64,000 nt of DNA from positions 62,001 to 126,000 of the forward strand of contig CAKQLP010000001.1 in the NCBI GenBank assembly GCA_934254675.1. Reading direction: 5' to 3'. This document shows, piece by piece, positions 1-9,982 of the stretch (position 1 is the first letter of the stretch; each line of letters begins with the position of its first letter). This DNA comes from an uncultured Alphaproteobacteria bacterium (GTDB taxonomy: Bacteria > Pseudomonadota > Alphaproteobacteria > RF32 > CAG-239). Below the pieces are notes generated by a model. The model was not told where the DNA came from and did not search any database. It saw only the letters and a list, made by a program, of their open reading frames with translations. The translations under genes were made by a program, and so were the position numbers.

Positions 1-1
1 C

Positions 2-2137
2 GATGTTCGTGATTTTAACGGTAACATCATAGGCCGTGTGGATGAAAGCGGTAATATTGTTGATGCGAATGGCAATATTGTCGGAACAACAGGTGAAAAT
101 ATTAATTTAGCGTTGGATAAAACCGGTAATATTATTGGCTATGTTAATAAAAAGAACATTGTTTATGATAAAAGTGGCAAAATTCTGGGAATTGTAGATA
201 AAAATGGCAATATTCGTGTATTTGGCGAGAGTAAAATCGGGGCTTTATTAGATAAAATGTTGCTTCCGATAACACCAGATGGAAAAGTTTTGGGAGAAGT
301 AAACAATCGAGGTGAAGTTGTTTATCAAAATAAAGTTGTTGGAAAAATGAGACCTAACGGGCTTGTAACAGATAAAAGCGGTGCAAAGATCATAGCGAAA
401 GGCATTCATTCGGGCTATATTGTCAATTGGGGATGCGATTTCAGCAGCAAATTGGATAAAGACGGGATTATTCGCAAAAATGGCGAGGAAACGGACATGC
501 GTGTTTTTGCCGATGGCACAGTATGGACGGCGGATGGTCGTTTTGCAGGAAAAGTGGTCAAAACCGGCAGTGTTTATGACAATGAATGCAACTACGTCGG
601 TGAAGCTAAAGCGGATGGCTATGTGTGGGATGCTTATAACAACCGTGTGGGATGTCTCAATCCAGATGGAGCGGTTTTAGGCTTGGATAGTCCGCAGATT
701 AAAGGTCATTTAGTTGAAGAAAAAATAGTGATGTCGTTGGATTGGCATCCGTTAGGGGTATTGGAATCCAATGGAATTTTACGTCAGGAAAATAATGAGG
801 CAATTGGCTGTGTAAATCATAATGGTGAAGTTTATGATAAAGACATGGGATATATAGGTAGCGTGTCAAATGCGTATTATGCTTTTGACTTAAAAGGTAA
901 TCCATTGGGCCTTTTTGATAAAACCGGTCAGATTTCATTATCCGGACAAAGCGGAGCTCGTTTATTCTTGAAAAATTTAATAGCTGATAAAAATAATAAA
1001 ATTATCGGTTTTGCCGCGCCAGAAGTTAATATTTTGGTTGACGCACAAGGAAATGTTTTGGGGCATTTATTTCCAGACGGAAATGTTTATGATAATAATG
1101 GAACGATTATTGATAAGATAAGCGGAGATGGTTTAGGAATTTATGACGGAAATCCTGCCAGATTTGTAACAACAGGATATGTGGTTGGCATGGATGGTAA
1201 AACTTTGGGATATGTCAATTATGATTTGACCATTGTTGATATTACAGGAACAGTCATCGGAAAAGTAGATGCCAAAGGAAGAATGTTTGATGAAAAAGAC
1301 CGGCAAATCGGAGGAATAATTAAACAAGGTGGTGTTCGCGGCTATAATGGCAGTTATCTTGGATACGTTGTCGCTTCTGGTGATGTCGTGGAGCTTGAAG
1401 ATGAACAAGAAGATATAAAAGGTAATAAATATCAAAGGGGAGATATTACCGGAAGAGTTACGCCGGATGGTCATGTAATCAAAGATGAAAATATTATCGG
1501 AGAAGTTTTGCCCGAATCAATAATGGTGGATATATTTGGAAATTATACCGGATTTTCAGATGCCTATGGACTTGTTGTCGGCACGGATGGACAAATTATG
1601 TCGGCAATGCTTCCAGGCGGCGTGACCAATAATAATATATCAGCTTTGCCGAGAGGAATTGTAATTGATTTTGGCGGAAAAGTTATTGGTACGGTTTTGC
1701 CTAACGGACAGTTCATGAATGAGCAGAGAGCCATAACCGGAAACGTTATGGCCGATGGAAAGGTTACCAGCCAGGACGGCCAGCTGTTGGGAGAGGTTGT
1801 GAATGGTGATATCGTTATCGGAAATGATGACAAAGTTAAGGGACTTGTCGGATTTGATGGAAAAGTTTATCAAAGCGGCAGAGTTATTGGTAAGATTTTA
1901 ACAGACGGACTTGCGGTGGACATGCAAAAAAATGTACTCGGGCATGTTTATAATATTGGAAACACTGTTTTATCTAATGATGGAAGTTATATCGGACGTT
2001 TATCGGCAAACGGCAAAGTTATTGAAGATAAAAACAGAGAAATCGGGTATATGAAAAGTAATGGTTCGTTTATTGATGCAGATAAAAACGTGTCGGGCTA
2101 TTTATTGCCGGAAGTTGCAAAAAATCGGAGGAACTGA
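2..2137 (+). CDS. Giant beta-repeat protein next to virB10, 5' end outside window
   Basis: The reading frame is open from base 2 with no initiation context, so the gene starts upstream of the window; at least 711 residues are visible. Nearly the whole protein is a degenerate repeat of roughly 18-22 residues of the type 'G-x-V-x-x-D-G-x-V-x-D-x-x-G-x-x-I-G', the same repeat that fills the N-terminal two thirds of the next protein. Regularly spaced Gly, Asp/Asn and branched residues suggest a beta-solenoid or beta-flower fold (inference). No VirB10/TrbI domain is present and the chain ends soon after the last repeat. The stop overlaps the next start by one base (TGATG), so the two are translationally coupled. 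A partner or duplicated arm of the secretion channel is likely; exact function unknown. Confidence 0.7.
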   Translation, partial: DVRDFNGNIIGRVDESGNIVDANGNIVGTTGENINLALDKTGNIIGYVNKKNIVYDKSGKILGIVDKNGNIRVFGESKIGALLDKMLLPITPDGKVLGEVNNRGEVVYQNKVVGKMRPNGLVTDKSGAKIIAKGIHSGYIVNWGCDFSSKLDKDGIIRKNGEETDMRVFADGTVWTADGRFAGKVVKTGSVYDNECNYVGEAKADGYVWDAYNNRVGCLNPDGAVLGLDSPQIKGHLVEEKIVMSLDWHPLGVLESNGILRQENNEAIGCVNHNGEVYDKDMGYIGSVSNAYYAFDLKGNPLGLFDKTGQISLSGQSGARLFLKNLIADKNNKIIGFAAPEVNILVDAQGNVLGHLFPDGNVYDNNGTIIDKISGDGLGIYDGNPARFVTTGYVVGMDGKTLGYVNYDLTIVDITGTVIGKVDAKGRMFDEKDRQIGGIIKQGGVRGYNGSYLGYVVASGDVVELEDEQEDIKGNKYQRGDITGRVTPDGHVIKDENIIGEVLPESIMVDIFGNYTGFSDAYGLVVGTDGQIMSAMLPGGVTNNNISALPRGIVIDFGGKVIGTVLPNGQFMNEQRAITGNVMADGKVTSQDGQLLGEVVNGDIVIGNDDKVKGLVGFDGKVYQSGRVIGKILTDGLAVDMQKNVLGHVYNIGNTVLSNDGSYIGRLSANGKVIEDKNREIGYMKSNGSFIDADKNVSGYLLPEVAKNRRN

Positions 2138-5100
2138 TGAGATATTTTGGGATAAGTCAAAGTGTTAGAATTTTTATCCTTATATTAGGAATTAGTTTCT
2201 GTTGGGGAAAATCAGCAAATTCAGCTGAAATTACTGCTGTTGATTTTAATGGAGAAGTCATCGGTCAAGTTATTTCAACGGGTATGGTTATAAGTAAAAA
2301 TGGCGAAAATATAATAGGTTATATTACAGCAGACAGCTTGATTGTTAATGAAGACGGCGAAATTATCGGCGGCGTTGTGCCTCAGGGGGTGGCTATCGGT
2401 GAAGATAATCGTCCGCTGGGAAAAATCAACAGTGACGGCATTGTCCGTAGCAATACGGGAAAACCATTGGGACGGGCGTTGCCAAATGGTTTGGTTTTAG
2501 ACAACCAATATAATGTTATTGGTTCGATTTTATTTCCTGGGTTAATCTATTCGGCTGCCGGAAATACAATTGGTCGCTTAACGGGAGCTGGAACTTATAC
2601 AAATTTAGACGGCAATGAAATAGGTTTTGTTTCAGCAAATGGCTATGCCTATCGTAAATCGGGTGAAGAATACGTTTTGGACGGGCGTTTAATGTCATCT
2701 AAAATGGTTGTGTCCCTAAATGGAGATTTTATGGGGAGCATAGCGCCTTCAGGAAAGGTTATAAATTTTGAAGGCAAAGAAATAGGTATTGTTCACGCAA
2801 ATGAATATATTTATGATACAGAAAATAAAATTATTGGCCGAGTGGTAAAAACAGGTTATGCGTTTGCGCTGAATGGTAATTATTTAGGCGTTATTGCCTA
2901 TAATGGCAAAGTGATGGAGGGTGCAAAAGAAATTGCGCGCTACCGTGCGGACGGAAATATTGTTAACAATGAAAATGAAGTTATCGGTTTTGCAGTTTCT
3001 ATGTCGGCAACAGTCAACGACAATGCCGGAAGATATTTAGGACGCGTGTTGCCGAAGGGAATTGTCGCAAATGGAGCGGAAATCATTGGCCATGTCGGCG
3101 CAAAAGGCTTTGTTTTTGATAAAGATAATCAAAAAATCGGACAAATAAACACGGTTGGTCCGGTATTTAACACTTTGGGAAATCTTAGCGGACAGAGTAT
3201 GCCCAACGGCTCTTACATATCGGTAAAAGGTAGCGTTATCGGCCGAATGAGGGGTGATTTGGCATTTGACAGCAATGGAATGTTGGTTGGAGGAATTTCA
3301 AACAACATGATTGCTATCAGCGGGACAAATAAGGCTTTGGGTATTGCGGAGGCGGATGGTTCTGTTATGGACGGCGCTGATAAACAAAAGGTGTCGCCTT
3401 TTGGCTATTTAATGACGTCAGATAATAAACTAAACGGATTAAGTCAGCCGCTTTCGCCGATATATGGGCTAGAGGGACAAGTTTACTCGTATGTGACGCC
3501 AAACGGAAGTTTATATCGTGATATTCAAGATGTTAAAATTAATGCCAACGGCACTGTAATTGGAAAATCTGGATATATTGGAAGTATTTTGAATATTCGT
3601 TATGCGGTCGGCGTTAAAAATCAGTCTTTGGGAATTTTTGACAATAATAATATTATATTAAGTGATAAAGGTGAAATGCTTTATAAAGTCACTCCGGGAT
3701 ATTATGTTGTTGCGGCTTCGGGCAAAGTTGGTGAAAATGTAATGCCTTTGCGTGGGTTTTCCGGTAATAGACTTATAGCGGTAGGCACAAACGGAGATTT
3801 ATTGGGATATGCGAATGCGCAAGGACAAGTTGTTAATTTGGATGGAAATATATATGGACAAGTCATTTCAGGAAATTATGTGAGTGACAACAATAATTCA
3901 ACAACAGGAAAGCTTTTGCCTTTTACCAGTGTGAACAATGACAAATGCGCCGTCGTCGGTATTTTAAACGGACGTGGAGAAGTTGTGAATAACCGTGATG
4001 TTCCTTTGGGTCGTCTGCTTCCAAATGGACAAGCCGTGTCAGATGTCGGTTCATATATAGGTTTTTCTTCGTTTGCAACAGGGTTAGTTGATTTTGACGG
4101 AAATTATGCCGGAAGTATTGCCGGAGGGAAAGGGCTGGATTACGCAAATAAAAATTTAGGCTGTCTAAATAGGCAAGGAATTATGATTGACTCTGATAAT
4201 AAATGGCTGTTTGGCGCAATTTGGACAGATCCGGTTATTGATTTTGAAAATAATATTATTGGTCAGGTTTTAGAAAATGGTTCCATAGCGGATAATAACA
4301 ATAAAATATTAGGTTCTATCCAGCCAAACGGAAATGCAATTTCAAAATCCAAAAAAACTATTGGTAATGTGATGCGCTACAAAGTCGCGTTTAAAAATGA
4401 TAACACATTTTTGGGAATGGTACAGAACACCGGTCAGATATTGAACAGCAAAGGTGAAAATGTCGGACAGATAAATTTTGACGGAAGCGTGCATAGTAAA
4501 GGAGATGTGGTTGGTTTTGCCTTATATGATTTTTATGTGTACGATGAAAACTTTGTAACATATGGTTATATTTTGAAAGACGGAACTGTGCTGAATATGT
4601 CAGGTAGCAAACTCGGAAAAATGGATAGGGGTTTTGTGGTGGACCGGAGCGGACAAGTTGTGGCGAGAGGTAATAGAGATTACACGATTCGGGATGCAAG
4701 CAACAATGCTGTGGGTGAGTTGCAAATAGACGGCAATGTGTTGGATTATAATAATCAAAATATAGGATATTTAGCGGATGCCGGTGTAATCCGCAATACC
4801 AGCGGAGATGAAATAGCCAAGGCATTCCCTCTGCAATATTATGTGGCGTCTGGAAGCAAAGAACCGAAAAATGATCGTCAGGATTGGGCTGATTATAAGA
4901 AGGTGCAAATTCAAGAAATCGGAGCCAAGACTAAAAATAAGCCGGATGATGTAACTCCGTCAAGTGGTTTTAACCGCCGCGTTGTGGGAATTGCTTTAGA
5001 TCCGGACGGTGATATTTTAGGAAGTATTTATGACGATAACAAGGTTTATGATGACAATGGAAATCAGATTGGCTTCCGAACAGCTGATGGAATGATTGTA

Positions 5101-6378
5101 GATATGAAATACAATCCGATTGGCGTGGAAGAAATTAAAAATGTATCGGCTAAGAATATGTTTGTTCCGGCAGGAACGTTTGGAAGCGGCAATGCTTATG
5201 GCATAGGCAACAAACCGAGTTCTTTAGGTCCCGGAGGCGGCTATGGCGCTGGAGAACGCTATGATCCGGCAAAGGCCAGCGCTTTGAATCAGTTGCAAAA
5301 CGCGCGCCGCCGAGGAATTCAGGTTGGAACGGTGAAATCTGATATAAAAGTTTCATCTTTTACCGGTTATGAAGAAAATCCATGGAATAATGGGCAGGTT
5401 TCTTCATGGCGGGTGGATATGAGCGGTATGATATTGGAAGATAAGCCTATTCCGGCTGTTTTGGCTCGTTCTGTTTATGCCTCGGATGGATTGGGAAGTA
5501 ATATTCCGATAACAGCGATTGTAGAACGCAATATATTTACAGAAGAAGGTCGAAATATTATTATTCCGGCAGGCTCCAGAGTTATCGGCAGTCTAGGTGG
5601 TGAAAGCGGATCTAGCGGCGGAAACAGCGGAGGCGCCGTTAAAATCGGCATTTCATGGAAACGCTTGATTCGTCCGGATGGATCGTCGTTTAAGTTTGGC
5701 AGTGCTCAAACAGCGGATGCTCAAGGTCGAGCCGGTGCCATTGGGTATTTAGATGAACAGCTGTTGAAAAAATATACCACCCCGATGCTGATGACGGCAA
5801 TGGAAAGTGCGACATCGTATATGATGGCGGCTGGCGAAGGGACAACAACTTCGGACAGCGGTTCATCCACGGAAAGTTCAAAAAGTCAAGCGGCCAGTGA
5901 AGCTCGGCAGAATTTCTTAGAGCAAATGAACAATATATTTGATGAGATAATGGAATCAAAATCTAATATCAGGGCTGTAACATATATTCCCGCCGGAACA
6001 CGTATTATTATTTTCCCGAATGAAGATTTATGGTTAAATAGTGAAGAAATAACCCGAAAAGGCGGCGGAAGCAGCGGCAGCGGAAGTTATGATAAAGAAG
6101 GTTTAACAACAGATCCGGATAAGTTTATGGGGGGAGGCACCTCAACAGGGGGCGGCAGAGTTTCATATAACAATGAAACAGATGGCAATATTCAGCCAAC
6201 AGGCGGCAGACGGCGTAGCGGCGGCAATGGCGGCGGTTTGTTGGAAGAATCGGATAATAGTGCGGCTCGCCGGCGTCAGCAGCAAATGCGGCAGCAAAAT
6301 AACGGTATTCCGCCATCTTCGCAGCAAGAAACGCCGATTCTTTCGGAACCGGATGACGATGTTCCATCTTTATTGTAG
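2137..6378 (+). CDS. virB10: VirB10/TrbI-family type IV secretion protein with giant repeat region
   Basis: This 1413-residue protein has a hydrophobic N-terminus (residues about 9-30, signal peptide or membrane anchor), then about 1000 residues of the Gly/Asp-rich repeat, a Gly/Ser linker and a C-terminal VirB10/TrbI domain (about residues 1090-1320). Domain markers include ITAIVERNIFTEEGRNIIIP, AGSRVIG, GISWKRLIRPDG, QGRAGAIGYLD and YIPAGTRIIIFPNEDLWL. VirB10 spans the periplasm and forms the outer-membrane core of type IV secretion channels; the usual length is about 400 residues, so this is far larger. The tail after the domain is low complexity (Gly, Ser, Gln, Arg). A GGAGG ribosome site precedes the ATG and virB11 follows after 9 bases. 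IcmE/DotG, which also carries repeats before a TrbI domain, is the alternative name; the VirB11 neighbour favours VirB10. Confidence 0.85.
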   Translation: MRYFGISQSVRIFILILGISFCWGKSANSAEITAVDFNGEVIGQVISTGMVISKNGENIIGYITADSLIVNEDGEIIGGVVPQGVAIGEDNRPLGKINSDGIVRSNTGKPLGRALPNGLVLDNQYNVIGSILFPGLIYSAAGNTIGRLTGAGTYTNLDGNEIGFVSANGYAYRKSGEEYVLDGRLMSSKMVVSLNGDFMGSIAPSGKVINFEGKEIGIVHANEYIYDTENKIIGRVVKTGYAFALNGNYLGVIAYNGKVMEGAKEIARYRADGNIVNNENEVIGFAVSMSATVNDNAGRYLGRVLPKGIVANGAEIIGHVGAKGFVFDKDNQKIGQINTVGPVFNTLGNLSGQSMPNGSYISVKGSVIGRMRGDLAFDSNGMLVGGISNNMIAISGTNKALGIAEADGSVMDGADKQKVSPFGYLMTSDNKLNGLSQPLSPIYGLEGQVYSYVTPNGSLYRDIQDVKINANGTVIGKSGYIGSILNIRYAVGVKNQSLGIFDNNNIILSDKGEMLYKVTPGYYVVAASGKVGENVMPLRGFSGNRLIAVGTNGDLLGYANAQGQVVNLDGNIYGQVISGNYVSDNNNSTTGKLLPFTSVNNDKCAVVGILNGRGEVVNNRDVPLGRLLPNGQAVSDVGSYIGFSSFATGLVDFDGNYAGSIAGGKGLDYANKNLGCLNRQGIMIDSDNKWLFGAIWTDPVIDFENNIIGQVLENGSIADNNNKILGSIQPNGNAISKSKKTIGNVMRYKVAFKNDNTFLGMVQNTGQILNSKGENVGQINFDGSVHSKGDVVGFALYDFYVYDENFVTYGYILKDGTVLNMSGSKLGKMDRGFVVDRSGQVVARGNRDYTIRDASNNAVGELQIDGNVLDYNNQNIGYLADAGVIRNTSGDEIAKAFPLQYYVASGSKEPKNDRQDWADYKKVQIQEIGAKTKNKPDDVTPSSGFNRRVVGIALDPDGDILGSIYDDNKVYDDNGNQIGFRTADGMIVDMKYNPIGVEEIKNVSAKNMFVPAGTFGSGNAYGIGNKPSSLGPGGGYGAGERYDPAKASALNQLQNARRRGIQVGTVKSDIKVSSFTGYEENPWNNGQVSSWRVDMSGMILEDKPIPAVLARSVYASDGLGSNIPITAIVERNIFTEEGRNIIIPAGSRVIGSLGGESGSSGGNSGGAVKIGISWKRLIRPDGSSFKFGSAQTADAQGRAGAIGYLDEQLLKKYTTPMLMTAMESATSYMMAAGEGTTTSDSGSSTESSKSQAASEARQNFLEQMNNIFDEIMESKSNIRAVTYIPAGTRIIIFPNEDLWLNSEEITRKGGGSSGSGSYDKEGLTTDPDKFMGGGTSTGGGRVSYNNETDGNIQPTGGRRRSGGNGGGLLEESDNSAARRRQQQMRQQNNGIPPSSQQETPILSEPDDDVPSLL

Positions 6379-6387
6379 GAGAAGCAA

Positions 6388-7362
6388 ATGAGTGATTTTT
6401 CGGTTTTAGAATCTGTTTTGCGTCCGTTGTCTTATTGGTACACCCAAGACAATTTGGAAGAAGTCGCCATAAACCGTTCAGGGCAGATATGGCTGCGTAT
6501 GCGGGGAAAAAGAGCTTATCCATGGGTGATGTATAAAGATGAAAAATTGTCTAAGCAATATCTCACGGATTTGCTCTATATTATTGCCAATACTTATGAA
6601 TTGAGTTTTGATCCGCTGCAAGGAACCCCGCTTGTTTATGCGACAATTCCAGGAGATCATCGTTTTTCAGCGATTTGCGGTCGTAATGTGATGTATGACG
6701 AAGATGACTTGACGGGGGGAATAGCGCTTGCTATCCGTATTCACTCGGACGAAGTCGCTTTTGGTTTGGAGGATTATGGCATGCGGCAAGGTCATGCTTT
6801 GCAAAAACTAAATCCGCTGAAAGACATCAAAGTTCCAGATGATGCGTATGAACGGCTATTATTATACATCAAACGCGGTGAACATATTTTAGTGAGTGGT
6901 GCAACCGCAACCGGTAAAACAACATTTTTGAATAATCTTTTGAAAATTTTGGATATCCACAAGCGCATTATCACGGTGGAAGATACTCGAGAGTTGATTG
7001 TTCCCCATCCCAATCGTGTGCACTTAGTGATGTCTCGTACTGACCAAACCAATGATATCGATTATTCAAAAATTATCGACCTTGTCGTTCGTTTTACGCC
7101 AGACGCTATTATCGGCGGAGAAATTTCAACCAGTAACGCCAGTGGTATTTGGCAGTTAATGGGATCAGGTCACGATAACTGTTTTGCCACAATCCACGCT
7201 GAAAGTTCTCAAGAAGCGTATTTGCAGTTTATCAAACGTATTATGGCTTCAACAAACGGGGCGGTAAATGTTGAACAAACATTGGATGAGATGAAACGTA
7301 AATTACACGTTGTGCAAATTTGCCGTATGGGAAACCAACGTGCTATAACGGAAGTGACGTAG
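6388..7362 (+). CDS. virB11: VirB11-family type IV secretion ATPase
   Basis: A 324-residue hexameric secretion ATPase of the inner-membrane cytoplasmic face, which powers substrate transfer or assembly of the type IV machinery. The N-terminus (LRPL...VAINRSGQIWL) matches the VirB11 N-terminal domain. Walker A is GATATGKTT at residues 171-179, the Asp box is TVEDTREL near 196-203, Walker B lies in FTPDAIIGGEI (236-246) and the His box is GHDNCFATIHA (261-271). Start: AGGAG lies just before the ATG. It follows virB10 closely, the usual VirB10-VirB11 order. DotB is the alternative, but the N-terminal 'INRxGxIW' signature and partner gene favour VirB11. It is the last gene of its operon and ends convergently with engB. 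Confidence 0.9.
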   Translation: MSDFSVLESVLRPLSYWYTQDNLEEVAINRSGQIWLRMRGKRAYPWVMYKDEKLSKQYLTDLLYIIANTYELSFDPLQGTPLVYATIPGDHRFSAICGRNVMYDEDDLTGGIALAIRIHSDEVAFGLEDYGMRQGHALQKLNPLKDIKVPDDAYERLLLYIKRGEHILVSGATATGKTTFLNNLLKILDIHKRIITVEDTRELIVPHPNRVHLVMSRTDQTNDIDYSKIIDLVVRFTPDAIIGGEISTSNASGIWQLMGSGHDNCFATIHAESSQEAYLQFIKRIMASTNGAVNVEQTLDEMKRKLHVVQICRMGNQRAITEVT

Positions 7363-7369
7363 ATTTTTT

Positions 7370-8002
7370 TCACATAAAAGAGCATATTTCGGCTTTGAGA
7401 TTGTCAAGGCCGATTTTTTTTTCTGAACTTGTTGCGAGTGGTTCCGGCATGGCGGCCGCGTGCTTTTTTAACTCTTCCATAATGGCTTGTTTCACAGAAG
7501 ACAAGGCTTTTTCAGATATTTTATCAATTTTAGTTAAGATAATTTGATAAGTTACAGCCGATTCATCCAATAATTTCATAATTTCTCGGTCTTCTTTTTT
7601 TAAGCCGTGGCGAGAATCAATAAGCAGAAAAACCCGTCGTAAAGTCGGACGTCCGCGCAAATATGTTTTTAAAACAACTTGCCATTGTTTAACCAACTTT
7701 TCAGGGGCTTTCGCATATCCGTACCCCGGTAAATCAACCAAATATAACTTGTTGTCAAAGTTAAAAAAGTTAAGTTGCTGAGTTCGTCCCGGTGTGCTGG
7801 ATGTCTTAGCAAGCTTTGATTGATTAAACAAAGCATTAATTAAACTCGACTTTCCAACATTGGAGCGTCCGGCAAAAGCTACCTCATCAAAATCTGTTTC
7901 CGGAAGCTGAACTAAATTCGCCACACTAATCAAAAAATTGCAAGGCTTTGTAAATTGAATATTGGCGGCATTCAGTTCTTCCGTTGTAAATTTTTCACTC
8001 AT
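7370..8002 (-). CDS. engB: Ribosome biogenesis GTP-binding protein EngB/YsxC
   Basis: A 210-residue TrmE-Era-EngA-EngB class GTPase needed for 50S subunit assembly. The G1 motif is GRSNVGKSS (residues 45-53), G3 is DLPGYG and G4 is TKID. Length is normal for the family. Its ATG overlaps the yidC stop by four bases (ATGA), so it is the last gene of the rpmH-rnpA-yidD-yidC-engB run, an order conserved in Alphaproteobacteria. The terminator of the opposing virB11 gene is embedded in its 3' coding end. Confidence 0.95.
   Translation of the reverse strand: MSEKFTTEELNAANIQFTKPCNFLISVANLVQLPETDFDEVAFAGRSNVGKSSLINALFNQSKLAKTSSTPGRTQQLNFFNFDNKLYLVDLPGYGYAKAPEKLVKQWQVVLKTYLRGRPTLRRVFLLIDSRHGLKKEDREIMKLLDESAVTYQIILTKIDKISEKALSSVKQAIMEELKKHAAAMPEPLATSSEKKIGLDNLKAEICSFM
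7390..7422 (+). terminator. Intrinsic terminator of the virB10-virB11 operon
   Basis: CGGCTTTGA (7390-7398) pairs with TCAAGGCCG (7404-7412) with one G-U, followed by a T tract (7414-7422) on the plus strand. It lies within the 3' coding end of the convergent engB gene. Confidence 0.7.
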
Positions 8003-9678
8003 TTGACACCATTTTTATACATAATATATTTCTGTTGAATAACGGATAAAATGTTGCTCAGCGTCCAATAAATCACCAAACCGACGGCAAAGTGGGCAAA
8101 CATAATCATAAATATGAAAGGCATCATAGCCATCATACGCGCTTGGTCTTTGTTTGCCGGAGCCGGATTCAGTTTTTGTTGAATAAACATGGTAACACCG
8201 TAAATCAAAGGCCATACGCCGATATCCAGCAAAGATGGAACGTAGATATGTGCCCATGTTGATATTGTCAGCGGGTCTGGAGCCGACAAATCTTTTATCC
8301 AACCAATGAATGGCGCGTGACGGATTTCAATAGCAATATTCAATACCTTATACAGCGAGAAGAAAATTGGAATTTGAATAAATAGCGGCAGACAACCTGA
8401 AGCCGGGTTAACCTTTTCTCGACGATAAAGTTCCATCGTCGCACGTTGCAGAGCCATTTTGTCATCTTTGAATGTGTTTTGTAATTCCATCAGCTTCGGC
8501 TGTACTTTTTTCATTTTAGACATACTTTCGTATGATTTGTTGGCAATTGGAAACATCAATAAACGCAATAAAGCCGCAAACAGCAAAATTGCCCATCCCA
8601 TATTGCCAATAAAATGATATAAGTAGTCCAAAATATAGAAGAATGGCTTTGTAAGAAAATAGTACCAACCAAAATCAACATTTAAGTCAAATTTCTTGAT
8701 GACTTTTGAATATTTATCCAAAAGTTTTATTTCTTTCGCTCCGGCATACATTTGAGAACTGAAACTTGCAGAACTTCCCGATTGTATTTGCATCGGCAAG
8801 CCTTTAAAATCTAATTGGAATGTGTTGTCATTAACTTTGCGCAAGGTAACTTTGGCTTTATAGGAATCATTAAAAACAAAAGCGCTGAACCAATATCTTT
8901 CCGTTAAAGAAATCCAACCACCGGTTGTTTCAAATGTTTCAGGTTCTTTGTCCGTGTCAAGCTTTGTATATTTAATTTCTTTTAAGTCACCATTAATAAT
9001 TCCGGTAAATCCTTCATGAACAACACTGCGTCCTGTTTGATCGGAATTGATTGTTTTGCTGAACAAACCATACGGATAAACCGTGATTTCACGACCGCTG
9101 TTGTTTTCAACAGTTTGGCTGATATTAAATAGATAATTGTTATCAATAGTTATTTTATATATAAATTTAACACCTTGGCCGTTATTCCAAAACAACGTTA
9201 CCGGTGTATCTGGCGTTAGTTCTTGATTACCCTCAATTGTCCATAACGTGTCTTTGTTTGGAAGCAGCAGAGTTTTGTCATTAGAAAGCCAGCCATAATC
9301 GGCATAATAGGCGTTTTCGGTTTTAGCCGGAGAAAAAAGTTCAACATCCGGACTATCTTCATCCAGTGTTAATTTATATTTGTTAAGCAATATTTCATCA
9401 AAGCGAGCACCTTTCAGACGTATGGTGCCGTTAATCACGTCATTGCCAATTTTTAAGCGTTCATCTTGTTTTAAAATTTTATCAACCGGCTCATAGACGA
9501 TATTATTATCCGCATCGGCTGTTTTGGGGGTTTCCTCCGCAATTGGTGCTTGTGTTTCCTCAACAGCAACTTTATCGGCTTCGGCATTTTGCTGAGGAAA
9601 AAAATAATTAAAACCTAAAACAACTAAAGCCGATAAAAACACGGCAGTTATAAAACTTTTGAAATCATCACTTGACAT
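7999..9678 (-). CDS. yidC: Membrane protein insertase YidC
   Basis: A 559-residue Oxa1/YidC-family insertase that places proteins in the inner membrane with or without SecYEG. An N-terminal membrane segment (about residues 10-26) is followed by an Asp/Glu-rich linker, the large periplasmic beta-sandwich (about 60-335) and the five-segment insertase core from about 345, with typical FPIANKSYESMSKMK and VNPASGCLPLFIQIPIF motifs. I chose the ATG at 9678, because GGAG lies just upstream of it; an in-frame TTG 12 bases earlier would overlap that site. The start is upstream of a 4-base overlap with engB at the other end of the gene. Confidence 0.95.
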   Translation of the reverse strand: MSSDDFKSFITAVFLSALVVLGFNYFFPQQNAEADKVAVEETQAPIAEETPKTADADNNIVYEPVDKILKQDERLKIGNDVINGTIRLKGARFDEILLNKYKLTLDEDSPDVELFSPAKTENAYYADYGWLSNDKTLLLPNKDTLWTIEGNQELTPDTPVTLFWNNGQGVKFIYKITIDNNYLFNISQTVENNSGREITVYPYGLFSKTINSDQTGRSVVHEGFTGIINGDLKEIKYTKLDTDKEPETFETTGGWISLTERYWFSAFVFNDSYKAKVTLRKVNDNTFQLDFKGLPMQIQSGSSASFSSQMYAGAKEIKLLDKYSKVIKKFDLNVDFGWYYFLTKPFFYILDYLYHFIGNMGWAILLFAALLRLLMFPIANKSYESMSKMKKVQPKLMELQNTFKDDKMALQRATMELYRREKVNPASGCLPLFIQIPIFFSLYKVLNIAIEIRHAPFIGWIKDLSAPDPLTISTWAHIYVPSLLDIGVWPLIYGVTMFIQQKLNPAPANKDQARMMAMMPFIFMIMFAHFAVGLVIYWTLSNILSVIQQKYIMYKNGVK

Positions 9679-9751
9679 AATATGCTCCAATTAAACAAAT
9701 ATCTCTTCTATCTAAAGTAAAATCGTTTAAAAAGCAAGAGATTATAAAAAC

Positions 9752-9982
9752 TTATACTTTGTTTCTTTTGGGTGGAACGGGATCATAACCGCTTTTTCCC
9801 CAAGGGTGACAACGTAAAATTCGCTTTATACCAAGATAAGTTCCTTTGCAAACTCCATGAATTTGAATGGCTTCAATCATATATTGCGAACAAGTTGGTC
9901 TGAAACGGCACACTCCCGAACACCATGGAGAAATGCAAATCTGATAGAATTTAACCAACAGAATGAGAAGTTTTTTCAACAT
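9752..9982 (-). CDS. yidD: Membrane protein insertion efficiency factor YidD
   Basis: A 76-residue YidD-family protein that assists YidC-dependent insertion at the inner membrane. The family signature is clear: CISPWCSGVCRFRPTCSQYM and GIKRILRCHPWGKSGYDPVP. The 5' end overlaps the 3' end of rnpA by 32 bases in another frame, the usual arrangement. Confidence 0.95.
   Translation of the reverse strand: MLKKLLILLVKFYQICISPWCSGVCRFRPTCSQYMIEAIQIHGVCKGTYLGIKRILRCHPWGKSGYDPVPPKRNKV

Noticed and set aside
6125..6523. Long minus-strand frames opposite virB10, gyrB, nrdD and acrB
   Set aside because: They lie opposite strongly coding genes, lack ribosome sites and have no recognisable motifs.
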